A stretch of 64,000 nt of DNA, from assembly GCF_003627955.1 (NCBI RefSeq), contig NZ_RBWS01000001.1, positions 777,036 through 841,035 on the forward strand. The letters are read 5' to 3'. Under the pieces are notes generated by a model that searched no databases, was not told the origin of the DNA, and worked only from the letters and a program-made list of their open reading frames with translations. Shown in pieces: positions 8,128-16,283 of the stretch. Every line of letters begins with the position of its first letter. The first letter of the stretch is position 1. The DNA is from Sphingobacterium puteale. GTDB lineage: Bacteria > Bacteroidota > Bacteroidia > Sphingobacteriales > Sphingobacteriaceae. Made by a program: the position numbers and the translations under genes.

Positions 8128-9933
8128 TTATTTTAAAGCCTCTAAGTATCCTTTAACATCCTCGTTAGTAGGATCAATCTCCACTACCTTTTGGAAGTTT
8201 TGCTTTGCTTTCGCTGTATCTTGTTTCAAATAATGGAAAAGACCAATATAAGTATAACCATCCACTAAGTACGCTTTATTCTTTTCTTGTGTGCCTCTTT
8301 GGTTGATTGTATCAATCAATTTTTGGAATGCCGCCACGAAGTCTCCTTTTGGCTGTGCCATATCATCAGAGCCCAAAGCTGAAAAAGCTTTATAATATAA
8401 CGCATTAACTAAATACTTATCTTGAGCCTCTTTATTGTCAGTTGTCTCAATGATCGTAAGCTCTTTTTGCGCATTAGCAAAATCAGCGATAGCTTGATTC
8501 CTCAAATCTTGATTAACATAGTTCCCTTCAGCATCTTTCGCTTGAGTATCTTTTTTGAAACCAATTTGATAGCTACCCTCACCGGCGTAATAGTGCGAAT
8601 CGAAGTAATAAGGAGAATCTTTATACTCACCTACAAGTCCAAATAGTGAAACTGCGGTTTGTAATTCTTGCTCCTGATATTTTGCAAAAGCTAGCTCTGC
8701 AACCTCTCCCAACAGCTCTTTATCGCCTTCGATCGCTTTTTTAATATTTGCAATTCCCTTTTGAATATTAGCTTCGTTTTCAGGAGTCAGAACTGGAGCT
8801 GCCACGGCAGCTGTGCTATCTGCGCCAGCGGCTGGAGTAGCGGGTTTTGGACTGTTAGTAGCAATTTCAGCCATACCCAGGTACATATAATCCAAAGGAA
8901 TAACACGATCTTTCTCCATCTTGCTAAACATTTGATTTAAATACTCTAACGCTTTTGGATAATCCTTTGATTTTTGGAACGCAATATAACCTAAGTAACG
9001 ATAGATCTTTGGATCTATCGATGGATTTTTAGCCAATTCTTCTGAAACTGTTTTCAACTCGTCATATTGACGCGCGTAAACCAAGAAGTCAGCATAACGA
9101 ATTTTTGCTTCTAGTGTATTATCACCAGCTACTTCCAAATATTTCTTGTATTGCTCAACACCTTTTTTGTTCAGCTCAACATATTTTTCATCAGTCGTTC
9201 CAGGCATTTTCGACCATTGATAATACGTTTCGGCCAACTCACGGTAAGTAGGTGCATAAGTAGGAGTTTCAGCAACAATTGCTTCCAATTGTGTTACAGC
9301 CTCATCATAGGCTTGAGCGCCTCGAACGATAATTGCCTGACCAACTTTGGCTTTAACCGAATTTTGATCAATATCCATGGCATCCCCATAGCTTGTATAA
9401 GCTAATGAACCTTCTCTCAATCCACGGTATGCATCACCTAAAGCTAAAGGAATAGCAATATCTTTGGTATTTTTTGCTTTCGCCTGTGTCAAATATTCCA
9501 AAGCTTTCGCATAATCCGGTTCTGGTGTATTAATATATGCACGACCGATTTCCAATAATGGCTCGTAGTCCTTTTTACCTAACTTTGCTGTTGCTAAAGC
9601 AAACTTCGATTCTGCACTAGCTTTATCTTTTTTCAATAAGTCAACATAGCCTAATCCGACATTATTGATAGTCGCTTTTGGATCATTAGTCAAACCTTGG
9701 TTGAAAATCGCAGCGGCAGAGTCCGCTCTGTCGTTTACCAAATAAACTTGACCCAAATAGAAATAATTATCTCCATTCTTAGGTTGCTTAGTCACTAATT
9801 GTTGAAGAATAGTTTTCGCTTTACCATAGTTTTCAGCCTCGATGGCTGCTCTAGCATCTTTCAAACTCTGCGCACTTACTGTGCCCACAGATCCAGCCAA
9901 TAAAAGACTAAATAATAATTTACTGTTTGTCAT
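8128..9933 (-). CDS. exported tetratricopeptide-repeat protein
   Basis: A 601-residue protein with a Sec signal peptide (MTNSKLLFSLLLAGSVGTVSA, cleaved before QSLKDA). TPR-like helical repeats follow over nearly its whole length, for example residues 23-60, 65-100 and 140-175 and near the C-terminus (AYTYIGLFHYLKQDTAKAKQNF). A short Ala/Pro/Thr-rich linker (PKPATPAAGADSTAAVAAPV) lies around residue 365. It is the last gene of the exbB-exbD-exbD-tonB-PstS-like operon, 25 nt after its upstream neighbour. It is probably periplasmic, acting as a scaffold for the TonB-linked machinery. No enzymatic motif is visible; the role is inferred from context only. Confidence 0.85.
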   Translation of the reverse strand: MTNSKLLFSLLLAGSVGTVSAQSLKDARAAIEAENYGKAKTILQQLVTKQPKNGDNYFYLGQVYLVNDRADSAAAIFNQGLTNDPKATINNVGLGYVDLLKKDKASAESKFALATAKLGKKDYEPLLEIGRAYINTPEPDYAKALEYLTQAKAKNTKDIAIPLALGDAYRGLREGSLAYTSYGDAMDIDQNSVKAKVGQAIIVRGAQAYDEAVTQLEAIVAETPTYAPTYRELAETYYQWSKMPGTTDEKYVELNKKGVEQYKKYLEVAGDNTLEAKIRYADFLVYARQYDELKTVSEELAKNPSIDPKIYRYLGYIAFQKSKDYPKALEYLNQMFSKMEKDRVIPLDYMYLGMAEIATNSPKPATPAAGADSTAAVAAPVLTPENEANIQKGIANIKKAIEGDKELLGEVAELAFAKYQEQELQTAVSLFGLVGEYKDSPYYFDSHYYAGEGSYQIGFKKDTQAKDAEGNYVNQDLRNQAIADFANAQKELTIIETTDNKEAQDKYLVNALYYKAFSALGSDDMAQPKGDFVAAFQKLIDTINQRGTQEKNKAYLVDGYTYIGLFHYLKQDTAKAKQNFQKVVEIDPTNEDVKGYLEALK

Positions 9934-9958
9934 AATCTATTTTTGTACTATTTATTAT

Positions 9959-10885
9959 CTATTTAATATAACTCTCATCTCTAATAATGATCTCTCGTCC
10001 GGGCATTGTTTCAGGGACCAATCCCGCTTTTAATACAATGCGCTGTCCGCGATCTCCTGTCAAAAATGCGCTAAAGCCTAAGCCCAAACCCATATTTGGT
10101 TGATAATTCATGATGTAAACCGGTCGTATGAACGGATACACTCCGTCCGCTATGGTTGACTGTGATGGCTTATAAAAAAGCCCTTTAGACTCTCCTTCAC
10201 CCACATTTTCAATGCTCAATGTACGAATTTTCTCCAATAATTGCGAATTTTTTTCAACAGCTTTTAAAAACCAATTATAACCGATAACGCCCACAGAATT
10301 TGTATTCTCACTGATATACCTCATTACGTCCTCACTATCCTTCATGGCTGAAATGGCCTTTGGATCAATTTTATCCAATTTATAATAGTCCTTTAAAAAA
10401 CGCAGCGTACTTGAATTCGCATTGTCAAAAATCAAACGTTGGCCACTTAAATTACCCTCCAACAAAGACTTAACGTTCTTTTGGGACATTATAGTATCAG
10501 CACTGCTACGATTATTGATTAATACAACAGCGTCGGATGCCATCTGGAAAATTTTAGGCTGAATACCGCGCTTCTTAAAATAGTCGCCCTCCTTATCCGT
10601 TAGCTTTCTGGTTAACACAATAACATAGGCAGAATCTGCCAGCAATGCATTGACCGCTTTTATTTCTGGTCGTACCATAAGCTCAAGGCTGGAATTCGGA
10701 TAGGAACTTTCAAATACATCAGCGGATTCTTTGATGACCGGCAATAATGTCTGATCGACCAAGACGGGCAATTTGCCGGTTAGGATATCCTCACTCTCTC
10801 TTTTGCTCTTCGACTTGTCTTTACAAGATTGAAATAACCCTGCACAGAGAACAAGCATCACAGGAATTATACTATATTTTCTCAT
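9959..10885 (-). CDS. PstS-like phosphate-type substrate-binding lipoprotein
   Basis: A 308-residue periplasmic binding protein of the PstS-like superfamily. The start at ATG 10885 gives MRKYSIIPVMLVLCAGLFQSC, a lipoprotein signal with the lipidated Cys at 21. Downstream it shows LPVLVDQTLLPVIKESADVFES and GNLSGQRLIFDNANSSTLRF, a ligand-loop region like that of phosphate-binding proteins. A family-typical YPFIRPVYIM and a C-terminal FLTGDRGQRIVLKAGLVP follow. No ABC permease or ATPase genes are nearby; it sits inside a tonB operon. Binding phosphate or a phosphorylated ligand is plausible from homology but not shown. Confidence 0.82.
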   Translation of the reverse strand: MRKYSIIPVMLVLCAGLFQSCKDKSKSKRESEDILTGKLPVLVDQTLLPVIKESADVFESSYPNSSLELMVRPEIKAVNALLADSAYVIVLTRKLTDKEGDYFKKRGIQPKIFQMASDAVVLINNRSSADTIMSQKNVKSLLEGNLSGQRLIFDNANSSTLRFLKDYYKLDKIDPKAISAMKDSEDVMRYISENTNSVGVIGYNWFLKAVEKNSQLLEKIRTLSIENVGEGESKGLFYKPSQSTIADGVYPFIRPVYIMNYQPNMGLGLGFSAFLTGDRGQRIVLKAGLVPETMPGREIIIRDESYIK

Positions 10886-10973
10886 ACGATACATCATACA
10901 ATAAGACAATTAAAATAAATGAATAGTTTAATTTTTGAAGAGAGTTGATTAAAATTAAAAAGAGCGCCAGCTG

Positions 10974-11213
10974 CTAATTAAAATTGTTTTGCCAAAGTCG
11001 TACAAACCGCATAAAAGAATAGAGAATCAATACAACGCCAAAAACTGTTTTGTACGTCGGATTTATCTCAATGGGAAAATTATCCCAAAAAATAATCAGT
11101 AGACCCAAAACAAAATAAAAGGCAAACATAAATAGTCCTAAAATAGACAGAAATCGCTTTAAAGGCGATTTCTGTCTATAATTAGAATTATTATTCGAAT
11201 TAAAATCTGTCAT
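10974..11213 (-). CDS. small two-helix membrane protein
   Basis: A 79-residue protein with a polar, Asn-rich N-terminus (MTDFNSNNNSNYRQKSP) and two predicted membrane helices, about residues 22-44 and 52-70. Its ATG follows the tonB stop by one base, so it belongs to the operon. I do not recognise a named family. The conserved placement between tonB and the binding-protein gene suggests an accessory of the energising complex, which is inference. Confidence 0.75.
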   Translation of the reverse strand: MTDFNSNNNSNYRQKSPLKRFLSILGLFMFAFYFVLGLLIIFWDNFPIEINPTYKTVFGVVLILYSFMRFVRLWQNNFN

Positions 11214-11214
11214 T

Positions 11215-12105
11215 CTAATTTTGAATAGTATTCAAACGAATTGGCAGGGTGTAAGCGACACGAACTGGACGACCATTTTGAATACCTGGCTTCCATTTTT
11301 TAGCCTTTTTCAACAGCTTAACAGCTGCATCTCCCGTACCATATTTCAAATCACGTTTTACGTTGATATCAGTCAAACTACCATCTCTTTCCACGACGAA
11401 AGAAACTTCCACAACACCGTTGATTCCATTTTCTAATGCCGCTTGAGGATAATCATAGTTAGAAGAAATCCATGACATAAACGCTTTCATACCTCCAATT
11501 GGCTCTGGATTCACCTCTACTGCCGTAAAGATTTTATCGCCATTTGGATCACCATTTGGATCACCCTTTGAAACACCAGTGATTCCACCGTCCTGTTTCT
11601 TCGAACCAAACTCACCACGTGCTACTGAAGTACCTGTAGGACTACCCTTCAACGTAATGCGTGCCGGTGTTTTATTTGGATCTTTCAACTCTTCTTGAGA
11701 AGCAACTTCCTCGACAACTTTATTAGCAGGAGCTACTTTTGGCTCAGGAAAACGAATCAAATCCTCTTTTGGCACATCCATCGCCACTTGCTGAGGTTTC
11801 TCTTCCGGTTCTTGTGGAAGCGGCTCCTCTTCTGGTGGTTCTGGCGGTTTGATCTCTTCAAGGTCTTCCAAGGTAACTTCTGTTACTGCCGGAGGTGCTT
11901 CAACAGGTTTCTTCGGAAAAATTTTATCTCCGAAAAGACGAAGAAGGCTGGCAAGAACCACTACGCCGATAACGACAAGAAGTCCTCTATTCGTCGCTTT
12001 AGGGGCAAGTTTACGTAGCTCATACGCGCCGTATTCCTTGTTACGTCCCTGAAAAACGACTTCAAGCCATTCTTTCTTAAAAATATCTAATTTTGACCCT
12101 ATCAT
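11215..12105 (-). CDS. tonB: energy transducer TonB
   Basis: Links the proton-motive-force motor ExbB/ExbD to outer-membrane receptors. The 296 residues have a cytoplasmic head of about 40 residues typical of Bacteroidota (WLEVVFQGRNKEYGAYELRK), a single membrane helix (about 40-57), and a Pro/Glu-rich periplasmic spacer. A Gly/Asn linker with the repeat GDPNGDPNGD comes next. The C-terminal TonB domain runs from about 205 (FMSWISSNYDYPQAALENGI) to VAYTLPIRL. It lies 34 nt after the second exbD. It may serve the 949-residue outer-membrane protein at 28007-30856 or receptors elsewhere. Confidence 0.93.
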   Translation of the reverse strand: MIGSKLDIFKKEWLEVVFQGRNKEYGAYELRKLAPKATNRGLLVVIGVVVLASLLRLFGDKIFPKKPVEAPPAVTEVTLEDLEEIKPPEPPEEEPLPQEPEEKPQQVAMDVPKEDLIRFPEPKVAPANKVVEEVASQEELKDPNKTPARITLKGSPTGTSVARGEFGSKKQDGGITGVSKGDPNGDPNGDKIFTAVEVNPEPIGGMKAFMSWISSNYDYPQAALENGINGVVEVSFVVERDGSLTDINVKRDLKYGTGDAAVKLLKKAKKWKPGIQNGRPVRVAYTLPIRLNTIQN

Positions 12106-12138
12106 ATTTTTATACTTTATCGTGCTATCTAATAATGA

Positions 12139-12696
12139 TTAATCATTGTAGATATTGTCACGTTTTAAAACCTCCACTTCTTCTGGACTGATTTTAGCAA
12201 TCATGTAACGTTTGATATCAACGATTTTCATTTCGTCAAGAATATCTACCAAGTTACGTTGCGTGCTTTTATCGCTCGGTCTAATGATAACGATCAAATC
12301 CTTACCGCCAGCAACGCGCGGTACATAGGCTTTCTTCTCCATCAATACCTTGCGAATACCATCAGCTCCGTAACCAACAGTCGTTGGTCCTTCGATAGGA
12401 TTTTTTACTTGTCCGTAAATCACAGAGACTTTGTTATCAGATCCCAATAAAACTGTCAATGAACGGTTATCAGCTGTCAATAAATCGGGCTGAGGCTCAT
12501 CCTTAACTTTATTTTTATCTGGCATCGCCACGTCCATCGCTTGTGGTTTATTTAAAGATGTGGTCAACATGAAAAAGGTAATCAATAAGAAAGCCAAATC
12601 CACCATGGCTGTAAGGTCGACCTTACCGCCGTTTTTCTTGGACCGAACTTTCCCGCCTTTGCCTTTTTTACCACTATCCTGATTTAATTCTGCCAT
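12139..12696 (-). CDS. exbD: biopolymer transporter ExbD (second copy)
   Basis: Motor component of the TonB system, 185 residues. After a basic N-terminus (KKGKGGKVRSKKNGGKV) there is one membrane helix with the essential Asp: DLTAMVDLAFLLITFFMLTT. A periplasmic domain follows (for example LTVLLGSDNKVSVIYGQV and DLIVIIRPSDKSTQRNLVD). It lies 24 nt downstream of another exbD whose periplasmic domain differs. Tandem exbD genes are common in Bacteroidota and suggest a heteromeric motor. Confidence 0.93.
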   Translation of the reverse strand: MAELNQDSGKKGKGGKVRSKKNGGKVDLTAMVDLAFLLITFFMLTTSLNKPQAMDVAMPDKNKVKDEPQPDLLTADNRSLTVLLGSDNKVSVIYGQVKNPIEGPTTVGYGADGIRKVLMEKKAYVPRVAGGKDLIVIIRPSDKSTQRNLVDILDEMKIVDIKRYMIAKISPEEVEVLKRDNIYND

Positions 12697-12720
12697 TTTT
12701 TGTTCTTATTAAATCGTCAA

Positions 12721-13383
12721 TTATTTTTCCTCAGCACGCATACCAGTGATGAAACTAAATTTGTTTTGCTTTTGATTGCGCAATGTTTCAATAACTTGGT
12801 TTACAGAAGGATATTTTTCATTCGCATCAGCTTTGATCGCAATTTTCAAAGGCCCCGGGTGAACAAAGTTCTTGTCCGACGATTCCTTTTCCTTATTTAC
12901 CTCTTCAGCTGCTAAACGTGTGTTTTGAACCCAGTAATACAACTCATTGGAAGTATTTTCTGTACTGTCAATCGGAATACCAGTTTGTACACCTTTTTCT
13001 GTACGTTTACCTGCGTCCAAAGCCAATAATCCTTTCAACTTAGACATTGGTACACCAAAGTTTTCCATCAGTTTGAAATGATCATAATCTTCTTGTGAAA
13101 AGCCAATGCCATATTTTGCAGACATTCTTTCTAATGCTTTCACGCGAACCTGTTGATCTGTCGTTCCGAAGAAAACTTTTCCACCATCACCGATTGTAAT
13201 CATACCCACATTAGAGTCAGGTAATTTATCTTTCGTAGTTGATGCTGGGGTATCCACCGTCAATGCTTCCGGTTGGCGCGCTGTCGCCGTTAATACGAAG
13301 AACGTAAGCAGCAAGAACGATACGTCACACATCGCTGTCATGTCGATCGACGTACTGGCTCTTTTTACTTTTGCTTTACCCAT
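12721..13383 (-). CDS. exbD: biopolymer transporter ExbD (first copy)
   Basis: A 220-residue ExbD. The N-terminal KRASTSIDMTAMCDVSFLLL contains the membrane-helix Asp that couples proton flow to TonB movement. The periplasmic part is longer than in the next copy, with an insert around residues 80-140 (FGVPMSKLKGLLALDAGKRT), followed by a typical ExbD end (IAIKADANEKYPSVNQVIETL). It starts 103 nt after exbB. Divergence from its neighbour argues for distinct subunits, not a recent duplication. Confidence 0.92.
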   Translation of the reverse strand: MGKAKVKRASTSIDMTAMCDVSFLLLTFFVLTATARQPEALTVDTPASTTKDKLPDSNVGMITIGDGGKVFFGTTDQQVRVKALERMSAKYGIGFSQEDYDHFKLMENFGVPMSKLKGLLALDAGKRTEKGVQTGIPIDSTENTSNELYYWVQNTRLAAEEVNKEKESSDKNFVHPGPLKIAIKADANEKYPSVNQVIETLRNQKQNKFSFITGMRAEEK

Positions 13384-13486
13384 TTTTAATTCTTCTTTTT
13401 AAATTAATTAAACTCAATCTTCTAATCTATGATGCTTTTGATTTTTGATTTCCATAAAATAAAATCAAAAATTTTCATCACAGTTC

Positions 13487-14311
13487 TTATTTGTGGTTTG
13501 CAGCGTATGTTTGTACGATTGAGAAACCAGCTTCGTCGATAGAGTAAGTTAATTTATCGATTTTTGCAGTAAAGATGTTATACAATACGATAGCGAATGT
13601 TGAAGTCGCGATACCCGTAGCTGTATTGATCAAGGCCTCAGAGATACCGTTTGCTAATTTAGCTGAATCTGGAGCACCGCCGGTTGCCAACGCCGAGAAG
13701 GCTTTGATCATACCTGTTACTGTACCTAATAGACCACATAATGTACCGATAGAAACTAAAGTTGCGATTACGTTTAAGTTTTTCTCCAACATCGGCATTT
13801 CTAATGCTGTAGTTTCTTCGATTTCTTTCTGAATTGCAATAGTAGCTTTTTCAGTATCAACATTAACATCAGCTGATACGGCTTTGTATTTCAATAAACC
13901 AGCTTTTACTACGTTTGCAACTGAACCTTTTTGTTTGTCACACTCAGCGATAGCTGAATCGATGTTTCCACCATTAATCAAAGATTGAATTTTTCTAACA
14001 AAGTTTCCAACGTTTCCTGTACCAGAAGCTTTGTTGATAACGATTAAACGTTCTACCGAGAAAACCCAAACCATTAAGAATAAACCAAGCAAAACAGGTA
14101 CGATAGCCCCAGCATGGTAAACCATTCCTAAGTAGTTACCTGGATTTGGAGCATTTTCAGGATTGTTGTCAACGAAGTTAGTCGGATTACCCATCACAAA
14201 TTTCCATACACAGAAACCCACGATGAAACAGATGATGATTGCAGCTTGAGCAAAGAAAGATCCTCCGTTGTTGCTCTCTTGTTTTGCAGCAGTTTTAGGT
14301 GCGTTTGCCAT
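13487..14311 (-). CDS. exbB: MotA/TolQ/ExbB proton channel protein
   Basis: Inner-membrane proton-channel subunit of the TonB motor, first gene of the operon. I chose ATG 14311 (MANAPKTAAKQES), giving 274 residues. The frame stays open further upstream, but that stretch is AT-rich and does not look coding. There are three long hydrophobic stretches: about residues 18-37, 62-85 and a final block near 190-255. The last contains the family core SIGTLCGLLGTVTGMIKAFSAL and GISEALINTATGIATSTFAI. It shares operon and function with the two exbD genes and tonB. Confidence 0.92.
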   Translation of the reverse strand: MANAPKTAAKQESNNGGSFFAQAAIIICFIVGFCVWKFVMGNPTNFVDNNPENAPNPGNYLGMVYHAGAIVPVLLGLFLMVWVFSVERLIVINKASGTGNVGNFVRKIQSLINGGNIDSAIAECDKQKGSVANVVKAGLLKYKAVSADVNVDTEKATIAIQKEIEETTALEMPMLEKNLNVIATLVSIGTLCGLLGTVTGMIKAFSALATGGAPDSAKLANGISEALINTATGIATSTFAIVLYNIFTAKIDKLTYSIDEAGFSIVQTYAANHK

Positions 14312-14743
14312 TTTTCTAATTTTTAGTTTTTTACTGTTGTTTAAATATATAATGTTGTTTAAATTATATGCACTCTTATTCGCTTTCGAAATCAATTTTG
14401 CAAAGCAAATTTAATATTTAATGTCAAATTTAAAATATTCATCTCAAATATATATAAAAAATCAAATTTGTTTTTTCAAACTGAATACACCATCCAATGG
14501 TGTCATTTTTCTCAGCAGTTCCCGTATATAATCCTTATTACCATCAGCTAAATCGCTTATTAGCAATAATTATTTTACAATGAAAACCATTTTTTTTTTG
14601 ATATGCAAGAAAAACGAGGATTTTAAGCGACAAAAAGTAAGTGATTACTCATGTTTCCTGATAAATGACTCAGTTTATTCTTTGTCATATCCACCTAATA
14701 AACAACCCATTAGATTTACTATAATTCACACAGATATAGTTGT
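14312..14743. other. 432-bp AT-rich spacer upstream of exbB
   Basis: No gene is visible. On the minus strand there are several TAnnTTTG-like elements (for example TATATTTG at 14446-14453 and TAAATTTG copies nearer exbB), but none has a TTG at the usual 18-21 nt distance. The exbB promoter is probably here but I cannot place it. A short stem AGTAA/TTACT at 14636-14649 with five minus-strand Ts could weakly terminate the yciH transcript. There is a run of nine Ts near 14591. Confidence 0.5.
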
Positions 14744-15094
14744 TTAACCACCAACTAATTTCACCCGATACCCTTCCTTAAGTAACAAATCATAGATCTT
14801 CTGCTTAAATTCACCCTGAATAACAATTTCCCCGTCTTTCACCGTCCCCCCTACTCCACATTTTTGTTTCAGGAATTTACCCAAGGCCCCCAGATCTTCC
14901 GCTTGTCCTATAAAACCTGTAACTAGGGTCACAACTTTGCCCTTCCGCATTTTGCGGTCAAGCTGCACTTTAAGGTTCTGCTGGTTGACAGGTAATGTCT
15001 CCGCTTCCTGAAAAAGATCGGCAAGCTGATAGTTAAAACTATCATCCGTTGAATATACAACGCCTTCGTAAGACTGTTTCTTATTTTTACTCAT
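14744..15094 (-). CDS. SUI1/YciH-family translation initiation factor-like protein
   Basis: A 116-residue protein with a C-terminal SUI1 (eIF1-like) domain: LKVQLDRKMRKGKVVTLVTG, then LKQKCGVGGTVKDGEIVIQG, the most conserved segment, and a final YDLLLKEGYRVKLVGG. In bacteria these proteins are thought to affect initiation fidelity, though the role is poorly defined. It starts 4 nt after the lipid-kinase stop, so the two are co-transcribed. Confidence 0.85.
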   Translation of the reverse strand: MSKNKKQSYEGVVYSTDDSFNYQLADLFQEAETLPVNQQNLKVQLDRKMRKGKVVTLVTGFIGQAEDLGALGKFLKQKCGVGGTVKDGEIVIQGEFKQKIYDLLLKEGYRVKLVGG

Positions 15095-15098
15095 GATT

Positions 15099-15977
15099 TT
15101 AACAAATAATTTTTATCGCCTTTGGCATAATCGAAATATTTAGCTTATCGCCAAGTTCAATAGGCTCGCCATCCACATGTACCGGCGACGCCGCATCTAC
15201 CTCAATTTCAATACTCTTGCCCGGGATGATCTCAACATAGCTTGACTGATCCGCGGATTTATTAAATAGGTGAAAAATCATTTTTGGTAGGATATATAAA
15301 GGGAACTTATGCACGATACAAACATCCAATATGCCATCGTTGACCGAAGCTTGCGGTGCGATATAAGCATTATTCCCATACTGGGGCGAGTTGGCGACAC
15401 TGATCATAAAGGCCTGTCGTTCGTAGACTTTTCCATCTATCGTTAATTTATAATGCGCCGGCTGGTATTTGCTCAGCACATTAAAAACAGATTTCATATA
15501 GCCCAATGGACCGCGGATATTTTCGTTGGCAAAGTTTTCACTCACCGATGCATCAAATCCGAGTCCCGCTATATTAAAAAAACGTCGGTCATTGATAACA
15601 CCACAATCAACTTCTATAGATTCAAAACGGTTTATACGGCGGATAGCTGCAGCTTCATTCATCGGGATACCTAAGTAGAGTGCCAGACCATTACCAGATC
15701 CTTCCGGAATGATACCCAAGGGTATGCCTGAACCAACTAAAGCAGACCCCAGCTCATTGATCGTTCCATCTCCACCCACCGCAATCACCGCATCGTATCC
15801 TTCCTGAACGGCCTGCAAACCGATTTCATAAGCGTGATTGGGCCTTGCAGTTTGCTGAAATGTAGGATCAAATTTCTGCAAATCCAGCACATCCAATACC
15901 TGCTTCTTAAAAGACGTTTTACGCTTTCCTCCTGAAATAGGGTTAATAACAAACAATATTTGTTTACGTTCTGACAT
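15099..15977 (-). CDS. diacylglycerol/lipid kinase family protein
   Basis: A soluble lipid kinase related to DgkB/YegS, predicted to phosphorylate diacylglycerol or a similar lipid at the membrane. The nucleotide-binding signatures are NPISGGKRK (residues about 12-20) and VGGDGTINELGSALVGSG, followed by GIIPEGSGNGLALYLGIP. I chose ATG 15977 (MSERKQILF, 292 residues) over a TTG two codons upstream. A TATCTTTG element (15981-15988) ends only 3 nt before this ATG, predicting an almost leaderless transcript. Confidence 0.88.
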   Translation of the reverse strand: MSERKQILFVINPISGGKRKTSFKKQVLDVLDLQKFDPTFQQTARPNHAYEIGLQAVQEGYDAVIAVGGDGTINELGSALVGSGIPLGIIPEGSGNGLALYLGIPMNEAAAIRRINRFESIEVDCGVINDRRFFNIAGLGFDASVSENFANENIRGPLGYMKSVFNVLSKYQPAHYKLTIDGKVYERQAFMISVANSPQYGNNAYIAPQASVNDGILDVCIVHKFPLYILPKMIFHLFNKSADQSSYVEIIPGKSIEIEVDAASPVHVDGEPIELGDKLNISIMPKAIKIIC

Positions 15978-16102
15978 ATCCAAAGATAACGGAAATTACC
16001 AATTTCTTAAAATAATGTAATCTTTGTACGGCTTTAGCATCGCTTCCTACTCTTTTTAAAATTAAAAGACAAATTTGATTTTAAATATCCCACAAAGTAT
16101 TG

Positions 16103-16110
16103 TAGCTTTG
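16103..16110 (+). promoter_or_regulatory. -7 promoter element of metK
   Basis: TAGCTTTG matches the Bacteroidota -7 consensus TAnnTTTG exactly. A TTTG at 16074-16077 is a possible -33 element, although the 25-nt spacer is long. Transcription would begin about 16115-16117, just before the SAM-II-like aptamer, so the aptamer would sit at the 5' end of the mRNA. Confidence 0.6.
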
Positions 16111-16125
16111 TCGCAACAAAAAATA

Positions 16126-16206
16126 GAATGTGGACTGATTTGCGTGCTGTTGCCTACACAAGCAACGACAAGGAGATTGCAACCACAGTAAAAAAGTGCT
16201 AAAAAC
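16126..16206 (+). ncRNA. SAM-II-like riboswitch upstream of metK
   Basis: The leader carries the conserved blocks of the SAM-II aptamer in order. P1 5' strand TGTGG is at 16129-16133 and the loop motif CTGATTTG at 16135-16142. ATTGCAA follows at 16176-16182, immediately before P1 3' strand CCACA (16183-16187). An A-rich strand then leads to GCTAAA (16198-16203). A hairpin GTTGC/GCAAC (16149-16153 with 16162-16166) is inserted in the loop. I could not place the P2 pseudoknot with full confidence: GTGCT (16144-16148) can pair with AGTGC (16195-16199) with two G-U pairs, but this is not the usual position. The gene downstream makes SAM, which fits feedback control. No terminator follows, so control of translation or mRNA stability is likelier. 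Confidence 0.72.
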
Positions 16207-16283
16207 CCTTCGCTATCACGGCTCTTATCACTTTGCTGTTATTTCATTTCTAGCGCAAATCCAATATTAAAATTACGTAAGGC

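Noticed and set aside
11537..11566. Short tandem repeat in tonB (GDPNGDPNGD)
   Set aside because: Two imperfect copies of a 12-base unit in a flexible linker; too small to count as a mobile or regulatory repeat.
14636..14649. Stem AGTAA/TTACT with minus-strand Ts
   Set aside because: Only 5 bp and nearly 100 nt past the yciH stop; too weak to list as a terminator.
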